Below are positions 21,713 through 30,838 of a stretch of 56,996 bases of DNA, one piece after another. Made by a program: the position numbers and the translations under genes. Numbering within the stretch: position 1 is the first letter of the stretch; each line of letters starts with the position of its first letter. The stretch lies in assembly GCA_013297625.1 (NCBI GenBank), contig JAAFHT010000004.1:7795-64790 (forward strand), given 5' to 3'. A model generated the notes under the pieces. It worked only from the letters and a program-made list of their open reading frames with translations. It did not search any database and had not been told where the DNA came from. This DNA comes from Actinomycetota bacterium. GTDB lineage: Bacteria > Actinomycetota > Actinomycetes > Actinomycetales > Microbacteriaceae.

Positions 21713-22416
21713 CGCGCACCCCCGACGGGCTGGCCGTAAACGTTCTGGTAGCGGTCGAAGAGCGCGTCGATCGCCTCGGGAGCGATGGGAACGAGAGCGC
21801 CGGCCTGGCGGGCGATGTGCACCGTACGCGCGACGTCTTCAACCATGACGGCCGCCTTGACTGCGTCGCGGGCATCCGTGCCGATCGTGAAGGGGCCGTG
21901 GTTCTGCATGAGCACCGCGCGTGAGCGGTGACCGCGCAGCGTCTCGACGATGCCGCGGCCGATCGAGTCGTCGCCGATAATCGCGAACGGGCCCACCGGA
22001 ATGTCGCCGCCGAACTCGTCGGCCATAGCCGTGATGACGCACGGAATCGGTTCGGCCCGCGCGGCCCACGCCGTCGCGTAGGTCGAGTGCGTGTGCACGA
22101 CCCCGCCCACCTCGGGCATGTTGCGATAGACGTAGGCGTGCGCTGCGGTGTCGCTCGAGGGGCTGCGGTCGCTGCCGGGAGTGTTGGGCACCACCTCGCC
22201 ATCGAGGGTGCAAAGGATCATGCTCGAGGGGTCGAGGTCGTCGTAGCCCACACCGCTCGGCTTGATGACGAAAAGGTCGGCACCCGGAACACGACCCGAG
22301 ACGTTTCCGCCTGTCCAGACGACGAGGTTGTAGCGCACGAGCTCGGCGTGAAGGGCAGCCACGTCGTCGCGCACGCGCGCAACAGCGACCTGCACCTCGG
22401 GGCTCAGCACGTTCAC
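21709..22416 (-). CDS. araD: L-ribulose-5-phosphate 4-epimerase
   Basis: YNLVVWTGGNVSGRVPGADLFVIKPSGVGYDDL, HTHSTYATAWAARAEPIPCVITAMADEFGGDIPVGPFA. Confidence 0.96.
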   Translation of the reverse strand: MNVLSPEVQVAVARVRDDVAALHAELVRYNLVVWTGGNVSGRVPGADLFVIKPSGVGYDDLDPSSMILCTLDGEVVPNTPGSDRSPSSDTAAHAYVYRNMPEVGGVVHTHSTYATAWAARAEPIPCVITAMADEFGGDIPVGPFAIIGDDSIGRGIVETLRGHRSRAVLMQNHGPFTIGTDARDAVKAAVMVEDVARTVHIARQAGALVPIAPEAIDALFDRYQNVYGQPVGGAR

Positions 22417-22480
22417 GGGACTCCATCGTCGCGGCGGCGACGGGTGGACCCGACGCCGGGTAGTTCTGGGGTGGACTCGC

Positions 22481-22574
22481 TGTGACCGTTTTGTGACCGT
22501 TCACATCGCGTGATGGCTATCTAACGGCGAAACGGTCACATGTGTCAACTGCGCACGCGGCTGAAACGGTCACA
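22481..22574. promoter_or_regulatory. Candidate operator cluster of the ara operon: four exact copies of TGTGACCGTT (two direct, two inverted)
   Basis: TGTGACCGTT at 22481-22490 and 22492-22501; reverse complement AACGGTCACA at 22531-22540 and 22565-22574; lies between divergent-facing 5' region of araD and the 3' end of the LacI gene. Confidence 0.8.
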
Positions 22575-22607
22575 AGTCGATAACGCCGCGGTTACGGTAG
22601 CGAAACG

Positions 22608-23639
22608 CTATGGCCGGCGAGCGGTCGATTGTCGGATGATCAGCTCGGGCTGCACGGGGTCGTGGTTCATCTCTACTTCGCCCCGCAGTTCGCCCAGCAA
22701 CAGCGCGACCGCGCGACGACCGATCTCGGCAAAGTTCTGGCGCACCGTCGTGAGCGGCGGTGCGTAGTGCGCCGACTCGGGAACGTCGTCGAAGCCCACG
22801 ATTGAGATGTCGCCGGGCACGCTGAGACCTAACTCACGGCAAGCGTGCATGAAGCCGAGCGCCATCTGATCGTTGCCCGCGAAGACCGCCGTGAAGTCTT
22901 GGTAACGCAGCAGCTCGAGCCCGGCGTAGTACCCAAACGACGCCGTCCAGTCTCCGAGAATCGGAGCCCGCGTGCGCAGATCGGCATCGCCGAGCTCACG
23001 CAAGAACCCTTGCATGCGTGCTTCTGCCTCGATCCAGTCTTGTGGCCCCGAGATGTGCATGATCTCGGTGTGACCGAGCTCGATGAGGTGGCGCGTGGCG
23101 ATGCGCGCACCCTGCACTTGGTCGACCCACAGCGAATGATCTGAGCTCAGCCCGGTGGCCTCGAGCGTCACGAACGGAACGCCGATCTGGAGGTCGCTGA
23201 TGGCCTCGAAGACGCGCACTTGCGGAGCGATCACGATGAGCGCTTCGATCGACTGGCTCATGAGGTAGTCAAGCCCGCTCTTGATCGAGGCGTATTCGCT
23301 CGAACTGATGTTGGTGATCGAGAGCCGATAGCCAGCCTCGCGCGCGGCCGTCTCAATCGCTTGAATGCTCGTCGCCGGCCCGTAGTGAACGGTTTGTGCC
23401 GCGAGCACCCCGATCGTGCGGGAGCGACTCGTCACGAGTGCGCGGGCCGCCTGGTTCGGCCGATACCCCAACTCGTCGATCGCTTCGCGCACGCGCTGCA
23501 ACGTTTCGGGGCGGATGCTCGGACTGTCGTTGAGCACACGCGACACGGTCTGATACGACACTCCCGCGACGCGAGCGACATCGCGAATATTCGGCGCGCG
23601 CACGCGTTCCGGCTCGGCCGGGCGCTCCGTGTCCGTCAT
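22608..23639 (-). CDS. LacI family transcriptional regulator, probable arabinose regulator
   Basis: HTH NIRDVARVAGVSYQTVSRVLNDSPSIRPETLQRV; periplasmic-binding-like effector domain; adjacent to ara operon. Confidence 0.9.
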   Translation of the reverse strand: MTDTERPAEPERVRAPNIRDVARVAGVSYQTVSRVLNDSPSIRPETLQRVREAIDELGYRPNQAARALVTSRSRTIGVLAAQTVHYGPATSIQAIETAAREAGYRLSITNISSSEYASIKSGLDYLMSQSIEALIVIAPQVRVFEAISDLQIGVPFVTLEATGLSSDHSLWVDQVQGARIATRHLIELGHTEIMHISGPQDWIEAEARMQGFLRELGDADLRTRAPILGDWTASFGYYAGLELLRYQDFTAVFAGNDQMALGFMHACRELGLSVPGDISIVGFDDVPESAHYAPPLTTVRQNFAEIGRRAVALLLGELRGEVEMNHDPVQPELIIRQSTARRP

Positions 23640-23660
23640 CGTCGTCCGTTCGGGGTCGCG

Positions 23661-23676
23661 ATGTGTACGTTCACAT
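23661..23676. promoter_or_regulatory. Candidate autoregulatory operator upstream of the ara LacI regulator
   Basis: ATGTGTACGTTCACAT, an inverted repeat resembling TGTGACCGTTCACA at 22492-22505 (12 of 14 core bases). Confidence 0.6.
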
Positions 23677-23727
23677 CGGCGACTCCATTATGCATGCGGG
23701 CACGCAACCGAGCCATGTTCGACAGCG

Positions 23728-24897
23728 TCAGAGGGCCGCGAGCGAGTGCTCAACGTCGGCCACGAGGTCGCCGATGTCTTCGATGCCGACCGACAACCGC
23801 ACGATCGCGTCGCTCACTTCGAGCTCGGTGCCGCGCACCGAAGCGTGCGTCATCTCGCTCGGGTAATTGACGAGCGACTCGACGCCTCCCAGCGATTCCG
23901 CAAGGCTAAAGATGCGCAGGCCCTCGGCGAAGGCGCGCGCGGCCGCGGCTCCTCCGGCAAGCTCGAGCGAGAGCATCCCGCCGAAACCGCGCATTTGCCG
24001 CGTGGCCAGCTCGTGGCCAGGGTGCTCGGGCAGGCCCGGGTAGTAGACCCGTGCGACGGCCGCGTGGCCGACGACCGACTCGGCGATGGCCTGGGCATTG
24101 GCCGAGTGGCGATCCATGCGCACGGCGAGAGTCTTGATTCCGCGCGTCGTGAGCCACGCATCCATGGGGCCCGACACGGCGCCTGCCGCGAACTGGTGAA
24201 ACTGCACCTGTTCGGCGAGCTCGAGATCGTTCGTGACGACGGCGCCCCCGAGCACATCAGAGTGCCCGCCGAGGTACTTCGTCGTCGAGTGCACGACCAC
24301 ATCGGCACCGAGCACAAGCGGCTGCTGCAAGTAGGGCGTGGCGAACGTGTTGTCGACCACGACAATCGCGCCGACCGCGTGCGCGATTTCGGCGAGCGCC
24401 GTGATGTCGGTGATCTTCATGAGCGGATTGCTTGGGGTCTCGAGCCACAACACGCGCGGACGCAGCGACTCGAGCGCTTCGCGTGCGACCTCGAGGTCGC
24501 CCAGCTCGATCGTCGTGAGCCCAATGTTCCACGGGCCAAAGATGCGCCGCACGAGCCGGTGCGTGCCGCCATAGACGTCATTACCCATGAGCACGTGATC
24601 GCCCGGCCGCAGCACGGCGCGCAACAGGGCGTCTTCAGCCGCAAGGCCCGAGGCGAAGCTGAAGGCCTTGGCTCCCGACTCGAGCGAGGCCAACTGGTCT
24701 TGCAAGGCGTCGCGCGTCGGGTTGCCGCCACGCGCGTACTCGTAGCCTCCGCGCAAGTCGCCGATCGATCGCTGCACAAACGTCGACGTCAGATACACGG
24801 GCGGCGTGACGGCTCCCGTCGTGGGGTCGAAAGCTTGCCCCGCGTGAATCGCGCGCGTCGCGAAGCCCTGCAGAATGTGCGGGTCGTGCTCGGTCAT
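23728..24897 (-). CDS. metB: Cystathionine gamma-synthase (PLP-dependent trans-sulfuration enzyme)
   Basis: TRAIHAGQAFDPTTGAVTPPVYLTSTFVQ, YEYARGGNPTRDALQ, HSTTKYLGGHSDVLGGAVV. Confidence 0.93.
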   Translation of the reverse strand: MTEHDPHILQGFATRAIHAGQAFDPTTGAVTPPVYLTSTFVQRSIGDLRGGYEYARGGNPTRDALQDQLASLESGAKAFSFASGLAAEDALLRAVLRPGDHVLMGNDVYGGTHRLVRRIFGPWNIGLTTIELGDLEVAREALESLRPRVLWLETPSNPLMKITDITALAEIAHAVGAIVVVDNTFATPYLQQPLVLGADVVVHSTTKYLGGHSDVLGGAVVTNDLELAEQVQFHQFAAGAVSGPMDAWLTTRGIKTLAVRMDRHSANAQAIAESVVGHAAVARVYYPGLPEHPGHELATRQMRGFGGMLSLELAGGAAAARAFAEGLRIFSLAESLGGVESLVNYPSEMTHASVRGTELEVSDAIVRLSVGIEDIGDLVADVEHSLAAL

Positions 24898-26288
24898 GCG
24901 TGGCCTCCCGCGAGAGCGGTCATCAGGTCGGTGCGGTGCAGCAGACCGACGGGGTTTCCGCCGTCGAGCACCATGAGGGTGTCGGGATGCTGCCCGCCAG
25001 CGCCCCGGTCACCGAAGCGCTCGCCCGCGGCCTCGAGGCTCTCGTGTACGCCGACGACGGGCATGCTCGGCCCCATCGCCGCGGTGATCGGATCTGCCGG
25101 AGTCACCGCGCCCGTGGCGAGTGCCCGCAGCAAGGTGCGGGCGTCGACCGCCCCCACCACTTCGCCCAACACGAGCGGCGGCTCGGCCGCCACCACGGGC
25201 AGCGCACCGGGGTGCGCCTCGAGTGCTGCCACCGCATCCGCCACCGTGTGCTCGCGGCGCAGGTGGGCAAGGGGGCGCGGCGGGGTGCCGAGCAGATCGG
25301 CTACGGTTGGCGAACCCGTCGGGCGCGTGAAGCCGTGGCGGCGCATCCACCCGTCATTGAAAATCTTGCCGAGATAGCCGCGGCCACCGTCGGGCAGCAG
25401 AACGACGACAATGTCGTCAGGGCCGAGCTCACGCGCAACCTCGAGCGCGCCGACGACGGCCATGCCGCACGAACCACCCACGAGCAGTCCTTCTTCACGC
25501 GCGAGGCGCAGGGTCATATCAAACGACTGCTGATCGCTCGCGGCAACAATGCGGTCAACCACGGTGGGGTCATAGGCGGCCGGCCAGAAGTCTTCGCCGA
25601 CTCCCTCGACGAGGTAGGGGCGCCCGGTGCCGCCCGAGTAGACGCTGCCGACGGGGTCGACACCCACGACCTGCACCCGACCACTCGCGCGGTCAGCGCT
25701 CACCTCGCGCAAGAAGCGGCCCGTGCCCGAGATCGTGCCGCCCGTGCCCACACCGGCGACGAAGTGCGTGAGGCGGCCCTCGGTGTCTCGCCAGATTTCG
25801 GGGCCCGTGGTCTCGTAGTGGCTCAGCGGGCCGTTGGGGTTGGCGTATTGATTGGGCTTGAAGGCGCCCGGAATCTCGCGCGCCAATCGGTCAGAAACGC
25901 TGTAGTACGACTCGGGGTCGTCAGGTGCGACGGCCGTCGGTGTCACGACGATCTCGGCGCCGTAGGCCGTGAGCACGTTGCGCTTGTCTTCGCCCACCTT
26001 GTCAGGCAGAACGAACACGCAGCGATAACCGCGCTGTTGCGCCACGAGGGCGAGGCCCACGCCCGTGTTGCCGCTCGTCGGCTCGACGATGGTGCCGCCG
26101 GGCTTCAGTCGCCCCTCACGTTCTGCGGCATCGATGATGCGCGTCGCGATGCGGTCTTTCGACGAACCACCGGGGTTCAGATACTCGACCTTCGCGAGCA
26201 CGGTCGCCGCGATGCCGTCGGTCACCCGGTTGAGACGAACGAGCGGCGTATCGCCGATGAGGTCAACGACAGATTCGGCGAACTTCAT
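24894..26288 (-). CDS. Cystathionine beta-synthase (PLP fold plus C-terminal CBS domains)
   Basis: VEYLNPGGSSKDRIATRIIDAAEREGRLKPGGTIVEPTSGNTGVGLALVA; GVGTGGTISGTGRFLRE; CBS-like C-terminus; overlaps metB by 4 bp. Confidence 0.9.
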   Translation of the reverse strand: MKFAESVVDLIGDTPLVRLNRVTDGIAATVLAKVEYLNPGGSSKDRIATRIIDAAEREGRLKPGGTIVEPTSGNTGVGLALVAQQRGYRCVFVLPDKVGEDKRNVLTAYGAEIVVTPTAVAPDDPESYYSVSDRLAREIPGAFKPNQYANPNGPLSHYETTGPEIWRDTEGRLTHFVAGVGTGGTISGTGRFLREVSADRASGRVQVVGVDPVGSVYSGGTGRPYLVEGVGEDFWPAAYDPTVVDRIVAASDQQSFDMTLRLAREEGLLVGGSCGMAVVGALEVARELGPDDIVVVLLPDGGRGYLGKIFNDGWMRRHGFTRPTGSPTVADLLGTPPRPLAHLRREHTVADAVAALEAHPGALPVVAAEPPLVLGEVVGAVDARTLLRALATGAVTPADPITAAMGPSMPVVGVHESLEAAGERFGDRGAGGQHPDTLMVLDGGNPVGLLHRTDLMTALAGGHA

Positions 26289-26339
26289 GCGCCGAATCTA
26301 TCAGCGGGCATCCCTCGGCTTGAGTCGAGTCGGCACTGC

Positions 26340-27770
26340 CTAGTAGGCGATTGAGCGTTGACCCATGGGCATGTCGATGCCTGCCTTCGTGAACGCGTCA
26401 CGAACAAGCTTGCGCCGATTGTCGATTTCGCGCCCAAAGTCGCGAGCGAGCTCGGGTCGCGCGTCGACGAGTACATCGAGCACGTCGACGGGCACGGCGA
26501 GCACGGTCATCTCGGACATCGCCAGCACGGACGCGCTAATGCCTTGCCGGGTGAGCGAGGTGAGACCGACGATCTCGTCCCTAGTCAGTTCTGTCACCAG
26601 CAACCGCGCGCCTCCGGGAGCCTCAACAACCATGTGTGCAATGCCCGCGTCGATGAGCCGGATGCCGTCAGGAACCTCGCCAACGTGTTGCAGCTTCTCG
26701 CCCGCGACATATCGCTCGATGCGAACTCTGTCGACGTACCGATGTAACTCATCGGGGCTGCAGTAGAGCGCTGAGCTGAATCGCGTCAACATCGCGCGGC
26801 GACGCTCGGCCGAGTCGTATTCGACGTAGTAATCGCGGTCGAGGTGCAGGCCGGCTCGCCGAGCGGCGTACCACAGGCGACGACGGAACTCAGAGAGGGC
26901 GCCGTACTCGTCAGTTGGAGCGTCAACCGGAATGGTGATCTCAAACTCGCCGGCCGCGAAGGAATCAGCGCTCGGAGGAGCGATCGTCATCGGCAGGTCG
27001 GCCGCGACAGCCACCATCACACGAATCACGGTCTCGGGCGGATCCTCGGTGGCGAACCGAACCATGGCGCACGCCGAGAACGGCCCGCCCTTTCGCGAGA
27101 GGTTCGAGAACGAGGTTCCCGCGAGCTCGGAGTTCGGAACGATCACGACGCCACCGACGGTCTTGATGTGCACCGAGCGCCAGTTGACCTCGATCACACG
27201 GCCGCGAACATCGCCCACTTGCAGGTGGTCGCCGAGCTCGAAGGGCTGCTCGAACAGCAGCAACAGCCCCGACAGCACCGAGCCGACGGCGTTCTGGAGG
27301 GCAAGGCCGATGACGATCGATCCGATGCCGAGGGCCGTGAAGAGGCCGCCGACGTCGGCTTCCCAGACCCATGAAAAGAGGACGGCGATCGCCACCGAGA
27401 TGAGCACGAATCGGGTGACATCGACAAAGATCGATGGCAAGCGCTCGCGCCAGCTTCCTTTGCGCGCCGTCGTGAAGACGGCCACATTGAGGCCGTTGAT
27501 GAGCACGACGATGACGAGAAAGCCCAGCACGGTGGCCACAATGCGTGACCACGTGACATCAATCTCTGCTCCTGCAGTTTGCGACACGAGCACGAGCAAT
27601 GCCGCCACGGGGGCAACGTAGTTGCGGAGCAAGCGCACGACACGAGCGGCCGGGCTACCGCGTCGAACCAGCGACTCCAGCAACTCGCCCAAGACCAAGA
27701 GCACGACAGGCAGACCGACGATCACCGCGATCGACGGCCAAAACCATGTTTCGCGCCAGATCTCGGTCAT
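26340..27770 (-). CDS. MscS-family mechanosensitive channel with C-terminal cyclic-nucleotide-binding-like domain
   Basis: Start MTEIWRETWFWPS at 27770, overlapping the cyclase stop (ATGA). MscS motif FTALGIGSIVIGLALQNAVGSVLSGLLLLFEQPFELGDHLQVGDVRGRVIEVNWRSVHIKTVGGVVIVPNSEL; C-terminal IERYVAGEKLQHVGEVPDGIRLIDAGIAHMVVEAPGGARLLVTELTRDEIVGLTSLTRQGISASVLAMSEMTVLAVPVDVLDVLV. The track shows it only as the C-terminal part of the 1198-aa ORF. Confidence 0.9.
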   Translation of the reverse strand: MTEIWRETWFWPSIAVIVGLPVVLLVLGELLESLVRRGSPAARVVRLLRNYVAPVAALLVLVSQTAGAEIDVTWSRIVATVLGFLVIVVLINGLNVAVFTTARKGSWRERLPSIFVDVTRFVLISVAIAVLFSWVWEADVGGLFTALGIGSIVIGLALQNAVGSVLSGLLLLFEQPFELGDHLQVGDVRGRVIEVNWRSVHIKTVGGVVIVPNSELAGTSFSNLSRKGGPFSACAMVRFATEDPPETVIRVMVAVAADLPMTIAPPSADSFAAGEFEITIPVDAPTDEYGALSEFRRRLWYAARRAGLHLDRDYYVEYDSAERRRAMLTRFSSALYCSPDELHRYVDRVRIERYVAGEKLQHVGEVPDGIRLIDAGIAHMVVEAPGGARLLVTELTRDEIVGLTSLTRQGISASVLAMSEMTVLAVPVDVLDVLVDARPELARDFGREIDNRRKLVRDAFTKAGIDMPMGQRSIAY

Positions 27771-29936
27771 TTCGCCGGCTCTAGTTCCACGCGCCACACT
27801 TTCTGCTCCCCGTCGGCGGTGGCGATGACTCCCGCTTCGACCAGGCGAACGCTGGCAGGAAGACCCTCGGCTAGGCGGTCGGTGACAAAGATTCCCGACT
27901 CGACACGCTCGGCCTGAAGTTGGAACGCAAGGTTCACCGCATCGCCCCACAGGTCGTAGACCATGTGCGCGCGCCCGACGAGGCCGCTGCTGGCTTCGCC
28001 CAGATCGATACCGGCGCGGAGCGCGAGAGTGACCCCCCCACTGCTTGCTAAAGCGGTCGACGATGCGAGTGAGCTCAATGGCGTAGTCGACCATGCGTCG
28101 AGCGTTGTCGATGCGCGGCACGGTAAGGCCGCAGCTCGCCAGGTAGCCCTTCGTTGTCGTGCGAACGTGTTCGACGCCAAAGGGCGTGCCCGCTTCATCG
28201 AACTGCCGCACGAGTTCGTTGAGCGTTTCGAGGGTGGCCTCTGAACCACGGTCACGACTGAACGCTTCGAAACCCATGATGTCGGCGTAGAGAACTGAGA
28301 CATCGACGTGGTCCTCGGCGATCGTCTCGTCGCCATCGCGATATCGACGGATGACCGGCTCGGGCATAAGCGCTCGCAAGAGCCTCTCGCTCTCGGCCTG
28401 CTGTTCATCGAGCAATTCGGCCTTCACTTGAAGACTGCGGCTCATGTCATTGAATGCGGTCGACACGCTCATGAGTTCGTCGCTCGAACCGGCATCGACC
28501 GTCACCCCTGACTCTCCGGCGGCGATGCGCTGTGCCGCGCGTGCCAAACGACGCAGCGGGCTCACGAAGGCTCGAGCGAGCAGCAGTGACAACACCGACA
28601 CCACGAGAGCGAGCACCGCTGACGAGACCACCAGGTTGCGCGTAAACGCAGTGACCGGTGCGAAGGCCTCGGCCGTGTCGATCTCGGCGACCGCCACCCA
28701 GTCAATGCCATCGATGTCAACCGGCCCAAAGGCCGCAAGGCTGTCGCGGCCCAGATAGTCGTTCGCGATGATCGTTCCCGACTGACCGGCGATGGCCGCC
28801 GTCGCAGCCTCGGTGCGAACGGGCTGCACCCCCACGGTCGTGCCCCGCGCAACCGCGAGATCAACGATGTCGGGCGGGGTGCCCGCCGCAAGCGATGCTT
28901 CGGCGAAGGCGTTCGCATCGTTCACGAGCAGCCGTGACGGCGAGCGCATGAGTCCATCGATTCCGACTAGGTACGCCCCGCCGGTGGCGCCAAGGCCACC
29001 TTCACTCGCATCACCACCCGCCGTCATGACGGCGCTAATGCGGTCGATCGGAAGCTCGACGGCCATTGCACCGATGATCTCGCCGTCGCGCCCAACGGGG
29101 GTCACCGCCCAGCCGGCCGGCAGATTGAGCGACGGAGGGTAGTTCTCCAGATCAGTGAAGGTCACCTCGCCCAAGAGGTTTGCGGCCATAGCGGTGTCGT
29201 ATGCCTCGGCAAGATTCGATAGCCGATAGGGCCCCTCGAGAAGATTCGTGCCCAGGTCGACGCCCTTGAAGGCGCTATAGACCACAACGCCACTCTCGTT
29301 GATCAACAGCACGTCTTCGTAGTCGAGGAGCTCTGTCATCGAGCGAAAGTAGTCGTGATAGCGCGCGTGCACGGCTGACCACTCGCTCCCGTCTCCTGCG
29401 TCGTCAACGGCAATCGCCGCGTCAAAGTCGGCGTGGGGCGCTGTGTAGTGAACCTGCAGGTAGCGAGCCGCCGGGTCTGAGGGTACGAAGGCCGCAGGGT
29501 CAGCAACCGAACCACTGGACTCCGTGAGGGCTGGCCCAAAGACCTCGTCGTAGTAGGCCGCTAGTGCTTGAAGCTGTTGGTCATCAAGTTCAGCGGCCTC
29601 GAGTTGCTGCATCGCGGCACTGAATGCCGCGGTTGCATCAATAACGCTCTGCCCTCTCGAGTGCACCACGATCGTGCTGTCGATCGTCGAGAAGAGCTGC
29701 TCGACCTCGCGCGTGCGCGAGTCGCGCGCCTCAATGAGTCGCTGAAATGCGGCATCGCGAAGCGAGTCGGTCGCGTTGACATAACCGATCACGCCGACGA
29801 GCACGTTCGACGTCACACTGACCGCGAGCAGCATGACGAGAACGGTCGACTGGATGCTCAGCCCTCGACGCCCACGAGCTGACGTGCCTCGGCGCTCGCG
29901 GTCGAGCTTCTCGCTCTCGGTGTCACTCGTCGACAT
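27767..29936 (-). CDS. Receptor-type class III adenylate/guanylate cyclase (TM, extracytoplasmic sensor domain, TM, HAMP, cyclase), interrupted by an apparent +1 frameshift at 28033-28039
   Basis: Upstream part in ORF 26340..29936 (HAMP; VSVLYADIMGFEAFSRDRG...GLTVPRIDNARRMVDYAIELTRIVDRFSKQWG) and downstream part in ORF 27767..28408 (GVTLALRAGIDLGEASSGLVGRAHMVYDLWGDAVNLAFQLQAERVESGIFVTDRLAEGLP...EPAK-stop). They join perfectly if the 7-G run had 6 Gs. Confidence 0.85.
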
Positions 29937-30170
29937 GACATCCTCGGCCCTCGGTGCCCGCCGGCAATTGACGTGGATGGTTCACAGTAGCGAGGCGGCG
30001 TGGATTTGAGGAGAGCGCCGTGATCGCACCTCACAGCGTTTGCAGTGCGTAGGCTGAGAGCCTTGACGCTCGGAATGTGCCATGCCGATGGCGTGTTTCA
30101 TGTCATGAGCGGAAACGCACGCACATGCTCCGCTCACCTCCCTGCCCGTCGCATCTGACAGGAGCCCCCG

Positions 30171-30838
30171 TGGCCGACGACACTTCCTCGACCAACGACC
30201 TCACCATCAAGCAGCAGCGCGAAAAGCGCCGCGCCGAAAAGGTCGCCGCCCTCAAGGCCAAGCAGGCCGCCGAGAAGCGCAATCGCCGTCTCGGCCTCGC
30301 CGGCGCCATCGTCGGTGGGGTGGCGGTTGTCGCCATCATCGTCGGCTTCGTCGTGACCTCTGCGACGCCGCCGGTCGACCCCGCAACGATCGAGATCGAA
30401 GGCCTCGAGACCTTCGAGGGGCTCGAAGCAGTTCACGTCGATACGACGGTCAACTACACCATGACGCCACCCGCGGGTGGCCCGCACAATCCGGCATGGC
30501 TCAACTGCGGCATCTACGAGCTGCCGGTACAGGCCGAGAACGCGGTGCACTCACTCGAGCATGGCGCCGTGTGGGTCACCTACGACCCGGCCCAGGTCTC
30601 GGGCGCCGATCTCGATGCGTTGCGCTCGCAAATGCCGCGCTCGTACATCATCTTGTCGCCGTTCGACGGCCTGCCGGCTCCGGTTGTCGCGAGCGCGTGG
30701 GGCGTTCAAGTGGCGCTCGACGGCGTCGACGACCCGCGCCTCGGCGACTTCATCATCAAGTACCGCCAGTCGCCTGACGCCCCCGAGCCCGGCGCTCTGT
30801 GCAGCCAGGCCGTCGACGGCCCCGGCAAGATCTCATGA
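30171..30838 (+). CDS. DUF3105 domain-containing membrane-anchored protein
   Basis: Single TM helix after charged N-terminus; YTMTPPAGGPHNPAWLNCGIYELPVQAENAVHSLEHGAVWVTYDP. Likely GTG start at 30171. Confidence 0.85.

Noticed and set aside
22492-22505. TGTGACCGTTCACA as a CRP site
   Set aside because: Half-sites are separated by 4 rather than 6 bp, and the repeated 10-mer array fits a dedicated LacI-type regulator better.
23629-25377. 582-aa plus-strand ORF
   Set aside because: Antisense to metB/CBS genes; no recognisable domain.
24900-26354. 484-aa plus-strand ORF
   Set aside because: Antisense to the cystathionine beta-synthase gene, no domain features.
26340-29936. ORF track 1198-aa protein as a genuine single polypeptide
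   Set aside because: The central ~85 residues are low-complexity out-of-frame translation while the expected cyclase C-terminus is present in the adjacent frame; best read as two overlapping genes plus an indel. A real fusion is kept only as a testable alternative.
30030-30055. CRP-like site (GTGATCGCACCTCACA) upstream of the cyclase
   Set aside because: Spacing is 7 rather than 6 between half-sites and arms are imperfect; not convincing.
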